Source: Anoplopoma fimbria
Taxonomy: Eukaryota > Chordata > Actinopteri > Perciformes > Anoplopomatidae
Assembly: GCF_027596085.1 (NCBI RefSeq)
Contig: NC_072472.1
Location: 6,696,745 to 6,760,744, forward strand
Reading direction: 5' to 3'
Length of the DNA stretch: 64,000 nucleotides
Part shown: positions 36,501-48,500 of the stretch, piece by piece
Position numbering within the stretch: the first letter of the stretch is position 1
How the letters are laid out: each line of letters opens with the position of its first letter
The notes under the pieces: model-generated
Told to the model about the DNA's origin: nothing
What the model saw: only the letters and a program-made list of their open reading frames with translations
Database searches by the model: none
Program-made: the position numbers and the translations under genes

Positions 36501-39500
36501 AAGATGCATTACTGCACAAGAGTTTGTCATCTCCTGCCACAAAAGCTTGACGTTACTTTGAACATGGAGAACAGTCAAGCTGGTATTGTATGGACAGGAT
36601 AACGTGTTCATTTAAATAGTATATAACATTGTTTGAATTGTAACTGAATGTCCTGTAATGTAGTCGTTACATGTGTGGTTGATTTTGTTAAACACAGGAA
36701 CTCGGAGAGGCACAAAGACTTCTGCAGAAGATCAAATCGTTTGAGGAGAGGACGTTCCAGTGTCTGGTTTACTATGCCATCGGGAGGGTGTATCTCAAAG
36801 AGAACAGGTACAGCGGCTTCTAGTCAATACAGGTTTTGTGTGACTGATTCAAACCTTTTTTGTTGTGGTAAACATATTCATCTATGGACAGGTTTGGACT
36901 CGCCCTGGAACAGTTTTCAGATTCCCTGCAGACAGTCAGGAATCGAATAACACCGGGTAAACTCACCTGGCCTTTAACGAAAGAGATCGTCAAGGAGACA
37001 CAGCCGGAGTATTTTACGGTATGTTGTTCATTTGAGTTTAAAAAGATTATTTCGTTGCATGTGAGTGTTTGGACGTAGAAAACTTTTTTTTATGCCTTCA
37101 TGCCAGCGATAGCAGTGGACTTGAGAATGAGCTGATTAGATTTTGGTATTCAAAGGTCACTGTGGCCTCACAACACACAGCTTTGGCCATAACCCAAGAA
37201 TTGATTTGCTAAATGGGATGAGGAAGTAGTTAGGTTTTGAAGTTAGAGCTAGGCGCTTATTCTTGTTTTAAGCTGATTAAACTCTAGGGACAGATATTGA
37301 ATTAATATAATAATAAAATTAAAAAAAATAGAATACAAAAAAGGATATAAAAGTAGCACTGAAAGAAATGGAAAAAAAGTAAAAGCTGATAAAGTAAGAG
37401 CAATATCCAGTTAATTTTAAATAGATCTACACATTTATCACAGCATAAATCACTTAGTAAGTAGAATAACATACACAAATTGTGCTTGCATATGCGGTTT
37501 ACCCTACTTGTATTTTCTCCTTTTTTAGGAAATTCTGGAGCGTGCTATAGAGTTGTGTAAATTTCCTCCTATTCCTAAAGCCATTTGTCGACTTGAGAAA
37601 TGCCTCTACCCTTTGAAAGCTGAAATCTACTTGACTGACCCAGATTTTAAGGTAAGTGGCAGCTAGAAAAACAGAAAGATATGTTAGATTTGGAATTCAA
37701 CTATCAAGGAATAATAATTATAATGACACATATGCCTCTTTTTTTATTTAGGGCTACATTCGAATATGCTGCTGTAAGAGCTGCATTGTTGAATACCACA
37801 CCGCCTGTTGGAAGATCCTCAAGACATCGTTCTTTGAAAAGAATGAAAAGGTACATTTTCCACGTATTTCTTGATTTTCCGTCATGATCATAGGGTTTGC
37901 AAACGTCACAAAGAACCTGAAAAAAGTATCCAGAGTAAGTGTGTTTTATTCACTTTGAACAGAAGTCGTTAGCTTCTAGTCTTAAATTATTACTTTTTTT
38001 TTTTGTTTCAGGATTTCCTGCAAGAGCCGTGTTTGACTCCAGACTGTTTGGGCCAAATCTGTAGTATCAGAATCTTTTGTCCGACAGGGCTGCAAAAGTG
38101 TAGGGTAAGGTGATGCTCTGCAGGTGAAGTGAAGCTTCATCGCAGGATCATTGTTGACCTGAGTCTTTGTTTCTCTCCAGTTTGACACTTCCATCGCCAG
38201 ACCACAGATGCCTAAGAAGCCCAAAGTGAATCAGAAATGCACGAGGTGAGTCGAGTACAGTTCGTGATGGTGACTTTGTGTAGCTGCAGGGATTAGTTGG
38301 CCTTCACAGCAAAAAACCTGATTGGTACAACTGTAGCTTATTGGACAAGACATTTAGTGACTCTGACTATGTGATATTGTAAAACAATAAAATCAAACAA
38401 GTTTGATATTTAAATTAGTTGTTGCTTGAAGTCGAACCAATGTAGTTTGGTTCAGTTGTTGAACACCTACTTTAAAGGATCATATACTTATTGACAAGTA
38501 CTTGATTTCTAAATAACCTGCCTTTGTCTCTTTTTTTTTCTCTAAAGTCTAAAGAAGTTAAAATCAAAGGAAGAGCACAAGCTCATGAGGAAGCAGCATA
38601 AGCAGTCATTTCAAGAAAAGCAGGCGATCAACGACGAGATCCTGCAGCAGAAAGACGACTCTGCAACTCACAGTCAGCAGAAAGGTACGGCTTCTAACAT
38701 CAACATGTCTGACTTGTCTGTCTGTACTGAACTGTTTGAAGCTTCATTAATTATTTTTTTCCTCTGAAGTTGCAGATACAGATTTGGCTACTCTAATATT
38801 ATTAGCATGATATGATTTGTAGTTTGTAAGTGTTGTTTTCATCTCTTGTGATCCAAACGTTTTCAATAACTCCAGAGCGTTGTATAGTCATAAAGTCAGG
38901 ATTTATGGACAAAGATGGAAGTAATCATTTCCAAAATTTATGACATATTTTTTATCCAGGTAGAAAAATGCCAAAGTTGCCCTTAAACTCACATTGTTAC
39001 ATATTTATTTACCAAACTCTTGGGCGGCTGATTTGGAAAGTGTCTAAAAAGAAGTTAGCGTGCAGCTCTAAGCTCAACTGAATCCAACAACCAGCCAATC
39101 AAGTGTTGATCAGTCTATTTGTATCCACATGTGTTTACAGCCTGGCTGCTGTACAAGGATCGAGTTCTTCTGCAGATCAGCCAGAACATGGAGCTGCTGA
39201 GAGAGGAGAAGAGCCTCCACGTGTCCCTCCTGACAGACAGTCTGAAGCCCTGGCTGGAGCTGGACCTCTCCAGGGGGAACCCGATAGCTGGGAGGATACT
39301 GAACTGGCAGCAGGAGCCTCTGGAGACTTTGAGTCAGGTCGTCGAGCTGCTTCTGGAGCGGAAGAACCGGGTTTGGGCTCGTGTCCTTATACAACTACTC
39401 AGTGGCTGTCTGGATATAAATCCCAAACTCAGCACCTGGGCGTGCCAGCTCAACGATGCAGGTCAGCATTGATCATGTTACTCTTAATTATACGAGTCCT

Positions 39501-42500
39501 CAGAGTTCAAGTGATCAGAGTATGCACACTGAAGGAACATGAGTATATTAAATGACACTTTAGTGTTGTATAAAGGATATTTGTATAAAGTAAATATTTA
39601 GAGCTATAATCACGTTTTTCTTCTATCCCTAAATAACAACTATTTTAACAGATGATAAAAACTGTATAATTTAGAGAACAAATGTATTAATTACATTTAG
39701 TTTGGCACCAAAAGAAGAACAATTTACATGATACAAACATCCATTAAGTCCATGTCCCTGCTGTGTTGCATGACTGGATGACTGTGCCATTGAACTTATA
39801 CATATTTGGTTTGTCCATTTTTCTTTTGGAACCTCTTCAGTTAACTCACTGGTTAGATTGAAGAGGTCTAAACTCTGATTTGTCAGTCAATAGTAAGTTC
39901 AGCTGATATCCAAATAGGGCTAACCCTAAACTAACCTTCTACTTCTATTGAGAAGTTTGATGAAGAGCTTTGCTAAAGAAACGCGTTGCTTGTTAATTCC
40001 ACCTTGTTAGAGGCTGAGTTATTATAACCTGTCCTATTTACACACATTCTTCCAGTTTCTTTTAACAATGAGTGGTGATTTCTTCTATTCTTATTGAACT
40101 GTTGCACACAGAGGGATTTTTGTCTGTTTGAAACATTGTACACCGTATTGTTTTCCACGTACAAAACAAACAATTTATACAAATAAATTCTATTTATAAA
40201 CAGGACTTTCTAAAATCTAAAAGCATGAGAGACCATTCAAAATGTAGAGTCCTCCTCTCTGGACCCAATCAAGCTCTCGTGGAACACAGAAGCCATGTTA
40301 AAAATGTGGACTCTAACATCAGCGCCATGTCGTGAAGTCTTACCCTTTTACTTGCTGCTTCCTTTAGGTCTGAATGCTGCAAAATCCTTCATTGAACGCT
40401 ACGCAGGACAGCTGGAGCAGCTTGATTTGGCTTTTCTGCTGAACTTTGCCCCGTTGCAGGACGCTATTATAGAGAAGCTCGGTACTAGGCCGGAGTTTTT
40501 TTCAAGCGTTGGCTTGACAGTAACTGAATACCTAAAACAAGCTCCAGCACATGACATGAGACTCTTTATCTGGACTCTGGAGGAGCATAGGGACGAGTAT
40601 CTCACCTGCCACCATATACTGGATGACTATTTTGATATCATGGGTACGTATATTTAACTCATCTAACATGTGATTTGAAGGCCTGCTCATTTTGTTGCTG
40701 ATGATTTGACCTCCAATTTCTTTATTTTTCAGATGGAAATTGTTCAGTCTTAAAAAAGTCTGATGAAAATCAAAATGTAAGTTTTAAGAAACATAATAGC
40801 ATTTTTTTACACTGGATTGAATTTGATGTATAATAAAAATAATTTTGCCATATAAACTAAAACTCAAAGGACTAGTTCTACATTTATTTGGGAAATACAC
40901 GTTAGATGAGATGATCGCTACAAGTGTAGTAAGAATTAGGTTACTGCCAGTTAGCGTAGCTTAGCATAAAGACTGGGAACACAGTCTCTGCACGTTTTAA
41001 AGTCTTAAAAAACATTGAAATCTGTACCGTCACCAACAAAAAGTCCCTGAAAAGTTTTTAAAAATCTAAATTTAATCCACAAAACTCTTTAATTTTTTTT
41101 TTTGCCTGCTGTCAGGAGATGTTACACACCTATAAATCCTTTTCCTGGAAGATCTGTAGCAAACAGCAGGCAGGAAGCTCATTGTCTCATAATGGATAAC
41201 CAATTAGCCTAAATTGCCTTTTTCAATCAGTTAACCCTTCCATCAATTTTCTCCTTCTTCTTTGGGTCCAGGTCACATTATCACTAGGAACATGTGTACG
41301 TCTACATCTACATAGAAGCAGAAACGGCTGTAGTAACATTAGTACTTATAGTAGCACTACTAGTAGTAGCAACAGTAGTATTAGTAGAATTACTGAGAAA
41401 ATATGATATAAATGTCAATAAAATCTTGCACTTCATTATACATAACTGTCGGCATTATTGACCTGGCTGGCGTGAGAGTTAAAATAAATTAAATTTCATT
41501 TCATGTGGTATTTAAAGGGAGTCACATTTAATTTGGTGAACACTGCTTGTAGTCAGGCTTCATCTGAAGGTAACAAAAACCAGCACCTCTAAAGTGCTCA
41601 TATTTACATGTTATATCTCATTTGTTTAACAATATAAAACCACAACTTATCATTTTTACACTTAGCACATACCAGTAAGTGTATTTCCCAAAATGCCTTG
41701 AATGTTATTTAACTTTGTGGCTCTTCCTGATCCCTCATTCACTTTGTTTTAACTTCAGAATTCACCTATGAAGAGTCGAGGCCGGAAAAAGAAACGGAGA
41801 GAGCCGACGGTGAGAATTGTTGCGATTGTTGCTTGTAAAGAGAATACGTCTTAATAGAACGACTCTCAAGTGTTTCTTCTCCTCTTCCTTTCAGGGTGTT
41901 TTTGATTGGTCTGGGATGAGAGCTCCCACTCCGAGAGATGAATGGGAACAAGACTTTTTTGAAGATGACTCTTTGTAAGTTCTCCTTATCCTCCACGTCT
42001 GACACACATCTGATTTTAATTGTAAATGTAATTATAACTGTTTTTATGTGTAACACTGAGATTTGTTTTATCGACAGATCATTCCTTCACCCCAGTGATC
42101 CGTTCAGTGTACCAAGTCACCTTCGAGAGCAAGTGGCCGATTTTGAGAACCAGTACAACAGCACCAGACACAGAAGTCACTATAAAATGATTTTGGACAA
42201 CAACCCCGACCCGACAAAAGAGAGTTTGTATGAGTAAGTGAAAGCTTCTGTTCAGTGGTGGAATGTAACTAAGTAGATTTACTCAAGTACTGTCTGTAAG
42301 TACAATTTTAACATACTTATTCTTGAGTATTTCCATTTTATGCTACTTTATACTTCTACTACACTACATTTAAATGCACGTATAGTGACTAGTGACTTTT
42401 TAAATAATATAATATATAATGATGCATTGCTGTACTTCTAATCTACCCAGAATAATGCAATATTGTTTAATGATATAACATTCTGCATAAATACAACTTT

Positions 42501-45500
42501 TACTTTTGATACTTTAAGTAGATTTTTTTTGATACTAATGTTTTAAATCAAGGATTTGAGTACTTTTTCTGTTTTGATACTTTGAAAACGTTTTATGAAC
42601 AAAGCAGTTAATGTTGTGATAATTAATAAAATAACTACTTTCATTCAATATATTTTAAATTTTCACCACCACAAGTCCACAATTTATCAATAGCAGGTAG
42701 CGTTCTCTTGGATAAAATAAATCAATTTCATTATGAATTAATCTGCTGATTATTTTCAAATTTATTAGTTAATTTAATATTAATCCATTGATTGTTTGGA
42801 GCCCAAAGTGACACCTTCACAATGTGTTTTCGTCCAACCAACATTTCAAACCTCAACATAATTACTGATGCATTACAATTATTAACATTGTTAAATAGAA
42901 AACCAGCGAATCTTCACGTGTGAAGCTGGAACCACAAAATGTTTTGTTATGACATATTATTTAAATGATCAAAATAGTTGCCAATTTATTTTCCGTAAAT
43001 CGACAGATCGTTTCAGCGTTATTTTTACATTTTCGCTTTTGTACAAAAATGTGAATCTTCAAAGTAACTAAACCTGTTGTATAAATATTAGTAGAAAGCA
43101 GCATTCAGATTAAAATACTCAAGAAAAGTAATCATTCTACCCTTGCATATACTATTCTTCATGCATATTCTCCCTTTTTGATTTTAAATATTTGAATGTC
43201 TCTCTGCAGCTACTTTGCTCAGATCTTGGAGGAGCACGGGCCGCTGGTTGCTGAGGACCCTCTGCTGGTGGGTGAACTGAGGTATTTCCCTCACCTGGCT
43301 CGGCAGAAGATCCAGGAGACGGGCGGCTTTGAGCCCTTCCTCCTGGAGTCCCTTCGCTTCATAAAGATTGGGAGGTGCATCGGCCTGGCAAAGCATGCCG
43401 TCTCCCTGCAGCAGGCAGTGCACGGAGCCTGCCTAGATGACTTGGATGTAATAGCGGAACCTGGCTCGGACTGTCAGACTCCTTATTTGGATAAGGATCA
43501 TGAATCTGCTTTCACAAGATATCTGGACAGTTATTCTTCTCCACAGACTGACGTCTATCCCTTCCTCCCAAATCCGTATGTATTCGGCCCTGAGAATCAT
43601 CTGTTTCAGGATCTTTCCCTTTGGAGTATTAATGACGGTCAAGAGCAAGCCCCTTACGTTTTACCTAATGACTACGGGGAGCCGGATCTGGGTGGAGGAC
43701 TTTTAGAAACGTTGTCAGTGACAACCGAGGAAAACATTTTGAAGAAACATGCAGAAGTACAGGTTAGTACCAAACATTTCAATGAAAGTGCTTATCTCAA
43801 AGATTTTCATTTAAATTTTAAATATATGTCCGTGGTGACATTCCTGGAAAAAAATGCAGTACTATACATTTTCTCCTTTTGTATACAGACAAAAAAATGA
43901 AACTATGCACACAATTCAAAAAACTTGAAGCTCATGCACCAACAAAAAGTATAACTATAAATCACCCAGGACTGAAATCTAAAGGATTGGCACTTTTAAT
44001 AAACTAGATTTAATACATAAATGTACAAATGTCTGCTGTATAATGTGTGACATTTGTTTTTATTTGTTCTTGGTCTCTCAGACGTGTCAGGAGACGATGA
44101 GGAGTGTGGCAGTGAATACAGAGATTCATGAGCGTTTTGAGAGCTGCCAGGTGAGTTCAGCGGAGCTTCAAGCATCACCTGTATCTGTTTAAGTAGAGCC
44201 CACATTCAAAAGTCCGTCACTGAATGCTTCTCTCAGCTAGAGACTGAATAAAATCGTCCCGTTTTTTTTTCATTAAAACTAGGTAAAAACAATTGTAAGG
44301 TTTAAAATATCCTGAATAGTGAACCACTCCCAAGTCTTTGGTTCACTCACTGTTGCTCATGTTCAAAGTTAAAAAATAAACTTTAAACTGTACAGCAGAT
44401 GTTTAAATTTGTGCAAATTGACCTCCTTTATATACTGTTGGGTAGTTTCTACTACAGCAATCCAATATATTCTATAAGATCATCACATGATTCTAGCGTC
44501 ACTGAGCCACGTATTTCTAAAAATGCAACTTTTTATGCGCTCAAAAAAACGGCCCTGATTTCAGCTTTATTCCACTTGATCCAAGATGCTTTTTAAACTC
44601 TTTATTTAGCTTAAAAAGTTGAACGATTTTCTTAACACATAAAAGAAATCTTCATCCTTTAATTCATCACAAACATTCAAAATCAACACATTTGGAGATA
44701 CGTGGTTTTCACTGGAAGGGAAGGATGAAAAACTGAAATCTGAAAAGTAACTAAAGCTGTCAGATAAATGCAGTGACGTATAAAGTACAATATTTACCTT
44801 TTTATATGTAGTTGAGTAGATGTTAAAAGTATGAGTAAACTGTAAGTAGTACAGTTCTTGAGGTAATCTTCCACGGCTGCTCATCAACAGAAACTGATGC
44901 AAATATAACAGTTTAATTTATCAGTCCTGCTCTGTGTTGAAGTTGTTATCTTTTACTGAGTTTTGTCGTCGACTCTTTTGGCCTCTCTTTGTTCTTCCAG
45001 GGTGACATCATCATGAGGCAAAAGAAAAACAAAAAGCTGGAGCAGCAGATCGAGAAAATGTCGAACGGCTGCGACAAAGTCAACCTGAGACATAAAGAAG
45101 CCGTCGCTGTCCTGGAGGAAGACATTAAGAAGATCACAGCCAACATACAAGTAGGTCCATAAGCAGTTACAATAACAGGGAGTTTATCAGATAAAATAAA
45201 CCTTTATTCATCCGTAATTTGATATTTGCATACATATAAGACTTCATAAATTAATGAAAAGAATTACAAAAACCCTAAATATCTGTCCGTTCTCGTCAAG
45301 GTGACCAATAAGGAGCTGGCACTGTTCCAGCAGAAACTGGAAGAGGAGGTGAAGAAGGACCAGAAGGAGAAGAAGGCCAACCAGGAAGGACTGAAGGCCC
45401 TGAAGACGGAGATCGAAGAGCTGATGGAGCAACACGGGAGGTGAGAGTGAATCTGATGTGGTGGAAAGTAACGGAGTACATTAACTCAAATGCTTTACCT

Positions 45501-48500
45501 AAGTAGAAATTGTATGCACTTGGACTTAACTTGAGTATTTTCTTTTTCTTCTACTTTATACTCTAACCCCACAACGTTTGTTTGGCACTTTTTTTTTTAT
45601 CTTCTTGGTATCTTGATCTTGGTACTCTTGATTGATTAAAGTCTCCGCAGGTCACTGTAAACAGAAAGCATCAAGTAATGATTGTTTTCTAATTATTTTT
45701 TTTTATATACTTTTGTCTTGTTTCCACGCCTAGTCTTACCCGAAACATCCGGGAGAAGAAAACCAGCTTTGACGCCAAGTTGAGGGATTCCCTTGATTTG
45801 AAGTAAGTGGTGAGCAAAGAGTTGATGGTGAAGCAAAAACTAAAGGTCCTCGACTTTTATACTCATTTCTTTTTTCTTATTGTTTTCATTTCAGCAATCA
45901 GTCAGCAGCTGAGAAGATGATCCTGGAGGATGAGATCAAGCGCTATAAGCTCTCGTTTACCTCGGCGACCAGGAGGTCTCGGACAGCTCAGGTAGGTCCT
46001 TAATTCTAAAAACCAATTATGCAGATTTAATTTAGAGAGTTAGTTCTTGTCTTGAGATTTATTCGAGCAAATCACTGAATATAAATGGAAAAATTGAATG
46101 TTTGTAAATTGTCAGCACAAACATTTTTTTAATTGTGTGGGTGTAAAGTTTTGTTTATTGAAGGGTGCTCGATTAAAAGTGCGATTGCAAAATATATAAT
46201 GCATAAACTTTATCATTAATGAAGAAATAGATTTAAAAGAAGAAGAAAAAGGAAAAATACACAGATGTCCAGATACACGCAAATATACTTTTACAAAAAA
46301 GGTTCATTTTAAAACATAATAAAGACACATTAACTTAATTAAATAAGTGAAATAGTGCTAATGCATATATTACTGATAATAAACCTAACCTATATAGATT
46401 AATAATTAAATAAATAAGAAATAAATACACATACATACGGTATATGTAGCATATATATACTGTATATGTACTGTGTATATGTATGTATGTATGTAAGCAT
46501 ATATTTATGAACTGCCACAGTGGTAGTTCACACATGCATATAAATATGCATATAAGAAGCAAACACACCCTCCATTGTAAGTTTAAATAGCAGCGTCTTT
46601 TATCCAAAAACTATAACTGCCTGTCGAGTTTAGTAAATGACTTGATCCTCATTGTTTTGCTCCTGCAGGTGTCGGTAGTGGAGAGCAGTCGTGAACATGG
46701 TTTGTTCGGCCTCTACAGAGAGCTGACCATCGGCAAGGCTCTGCTGACCCAACTGGACGGAGCAGCTCACAGGTGGGAGAGGAGGGAAACCTCAGCTTTT
46801 ATTTGGAATAGACCAGTCGATATGTCAGATTTATTCATTGTTTGGTGTCCTTTCATCTTTGTCCAGGTACCCAACCCCAGAACTGGAAATGACTAGAAAC
46901 AACTGGAGAGCTAACGTCCAAGAAGTTGAGAAGAAAATCTCCACTGCTATGGTACATGAGTCCATCTCACACAGCAACACAAGTAGATCATCGCACACTG
47001 AGAGGCGTTAGAGGCCGCAGTACAACAATGCATTTACAGGCTTTAACAGCTTCACTCTACAATGATCTCACTCTCAAAGATATATAAACATTGATAAATG
47101 TAATATTACTCCTACATCAAGATGTGGATATCACAATCCTTTTAGTTTTAAATTGTCTATTTTTGCTTCCATTACAAAAATTTGACAGATCTGTGTCAAT
47201 TAGAGCCGACTGAAAATCATGACAGAAATTAATTGCAATCTCAAATGTGAATATTTGCTGGTTTTTACTAGCTAAACTTTACAGTAATTTAAATATATTT
47301 TGGATTTTGGACTATATTGTACAAAACAAGATGTATGAAGATTGGTTGAGATGGTTTTTCCTTATTTTCTGACATACCAAAGGATTAATCATGAAAATAA
47401 TTACGATTCATTTATAATGTGATATTTGTCGTTAGTTGAAGCCCTAATGTCAATATTGCAGTAATTGTAATTACATCTAAATTTAGTGTCAACATGATAA
47501 CAATTGTGTAAAAACACAATTTTACAGCTTAGGTTTTATTGTTTTCATTATTGGTTAAAGAAAATAAGAAAGTTTAAGACATTATTATGGACTTTGGTAA
47601 TTTAAGATTAAATATAGACAACAATTGTGACTTTTTGTAAAATTCATTATGAGGGGATGATGAATGTCTTGACAGTATTTAATGGCAATTCATCCAAAAG
47701 TTGGACCTGGTCTTGGGTCAGACTAGGGCTCTCTCAGGCCTCTCCCTCATTTCCCATCTATCATATGTTAATAAATCCATAAATTGCCCATGACATAGTT
47801 TTTTAAAAAGTGTACATTATCCTCAGTCACTTCATAGATGAAATCAATAATCCGTGTTGCGCCGGATGCCTTGACTTATGATGTGTGTGTTAATCCAGAC
47901 GTTTAGTAAGACTTTATGTTTTCCACAGGCACAGTACCAGGAGCTGCTGGATCAGGTGAATAACGGCCAAAGACTCAGTGAGTCGCCTTCAGTCAGCGTC
48001 AACAGCCAGCTCGACCCTCCAGCTGCACCAGTAAGACGACCAGTTCAACCAGCACAACATATATTACGGGTTATTAACAAGCTTTTGGATGTTGGGCTTT
48101 TCTCTATTTTATAGTAAATAAACACCTTTTTATTATTCGTTATGCAAAATAAGCAATAACTACAACTACTACCACTGCGCCCACTTCTACTGCTACAACT
48201 ACTTCTTCAGTTACTACTGCTACAACTAATACTTCTACTGCTTTAAAACTACTTTTACTGCTGTTAACACTTCTACTCCTACAATAACTGCTACTTTAGT
48301 TACAACTTCTATTACTTCTACTTCTATATTTACCGCTGCTACTACTTCTTTTGCGCCTCTACAAGATCAAAAGGCGACAGAAATACTTTGATTATCTCTA
48401 AAAGTAGAACATCGTCTATCAGATATTCGAAATAGTTGCAAAATCTGTTGTTATTTACCATTAATTAAATGTAACCTCTCTTAACGTTGCAGTCTGTGGC

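Noticed and set aside
44606..44902. Open frames at 44606-44902 and 62631-62834 that share an LNVCDxLKDE-like peptide
   Set aside because: The likeness is explained by the shared dispersed repeat; frames are broken in the other copies (18790, 27400).
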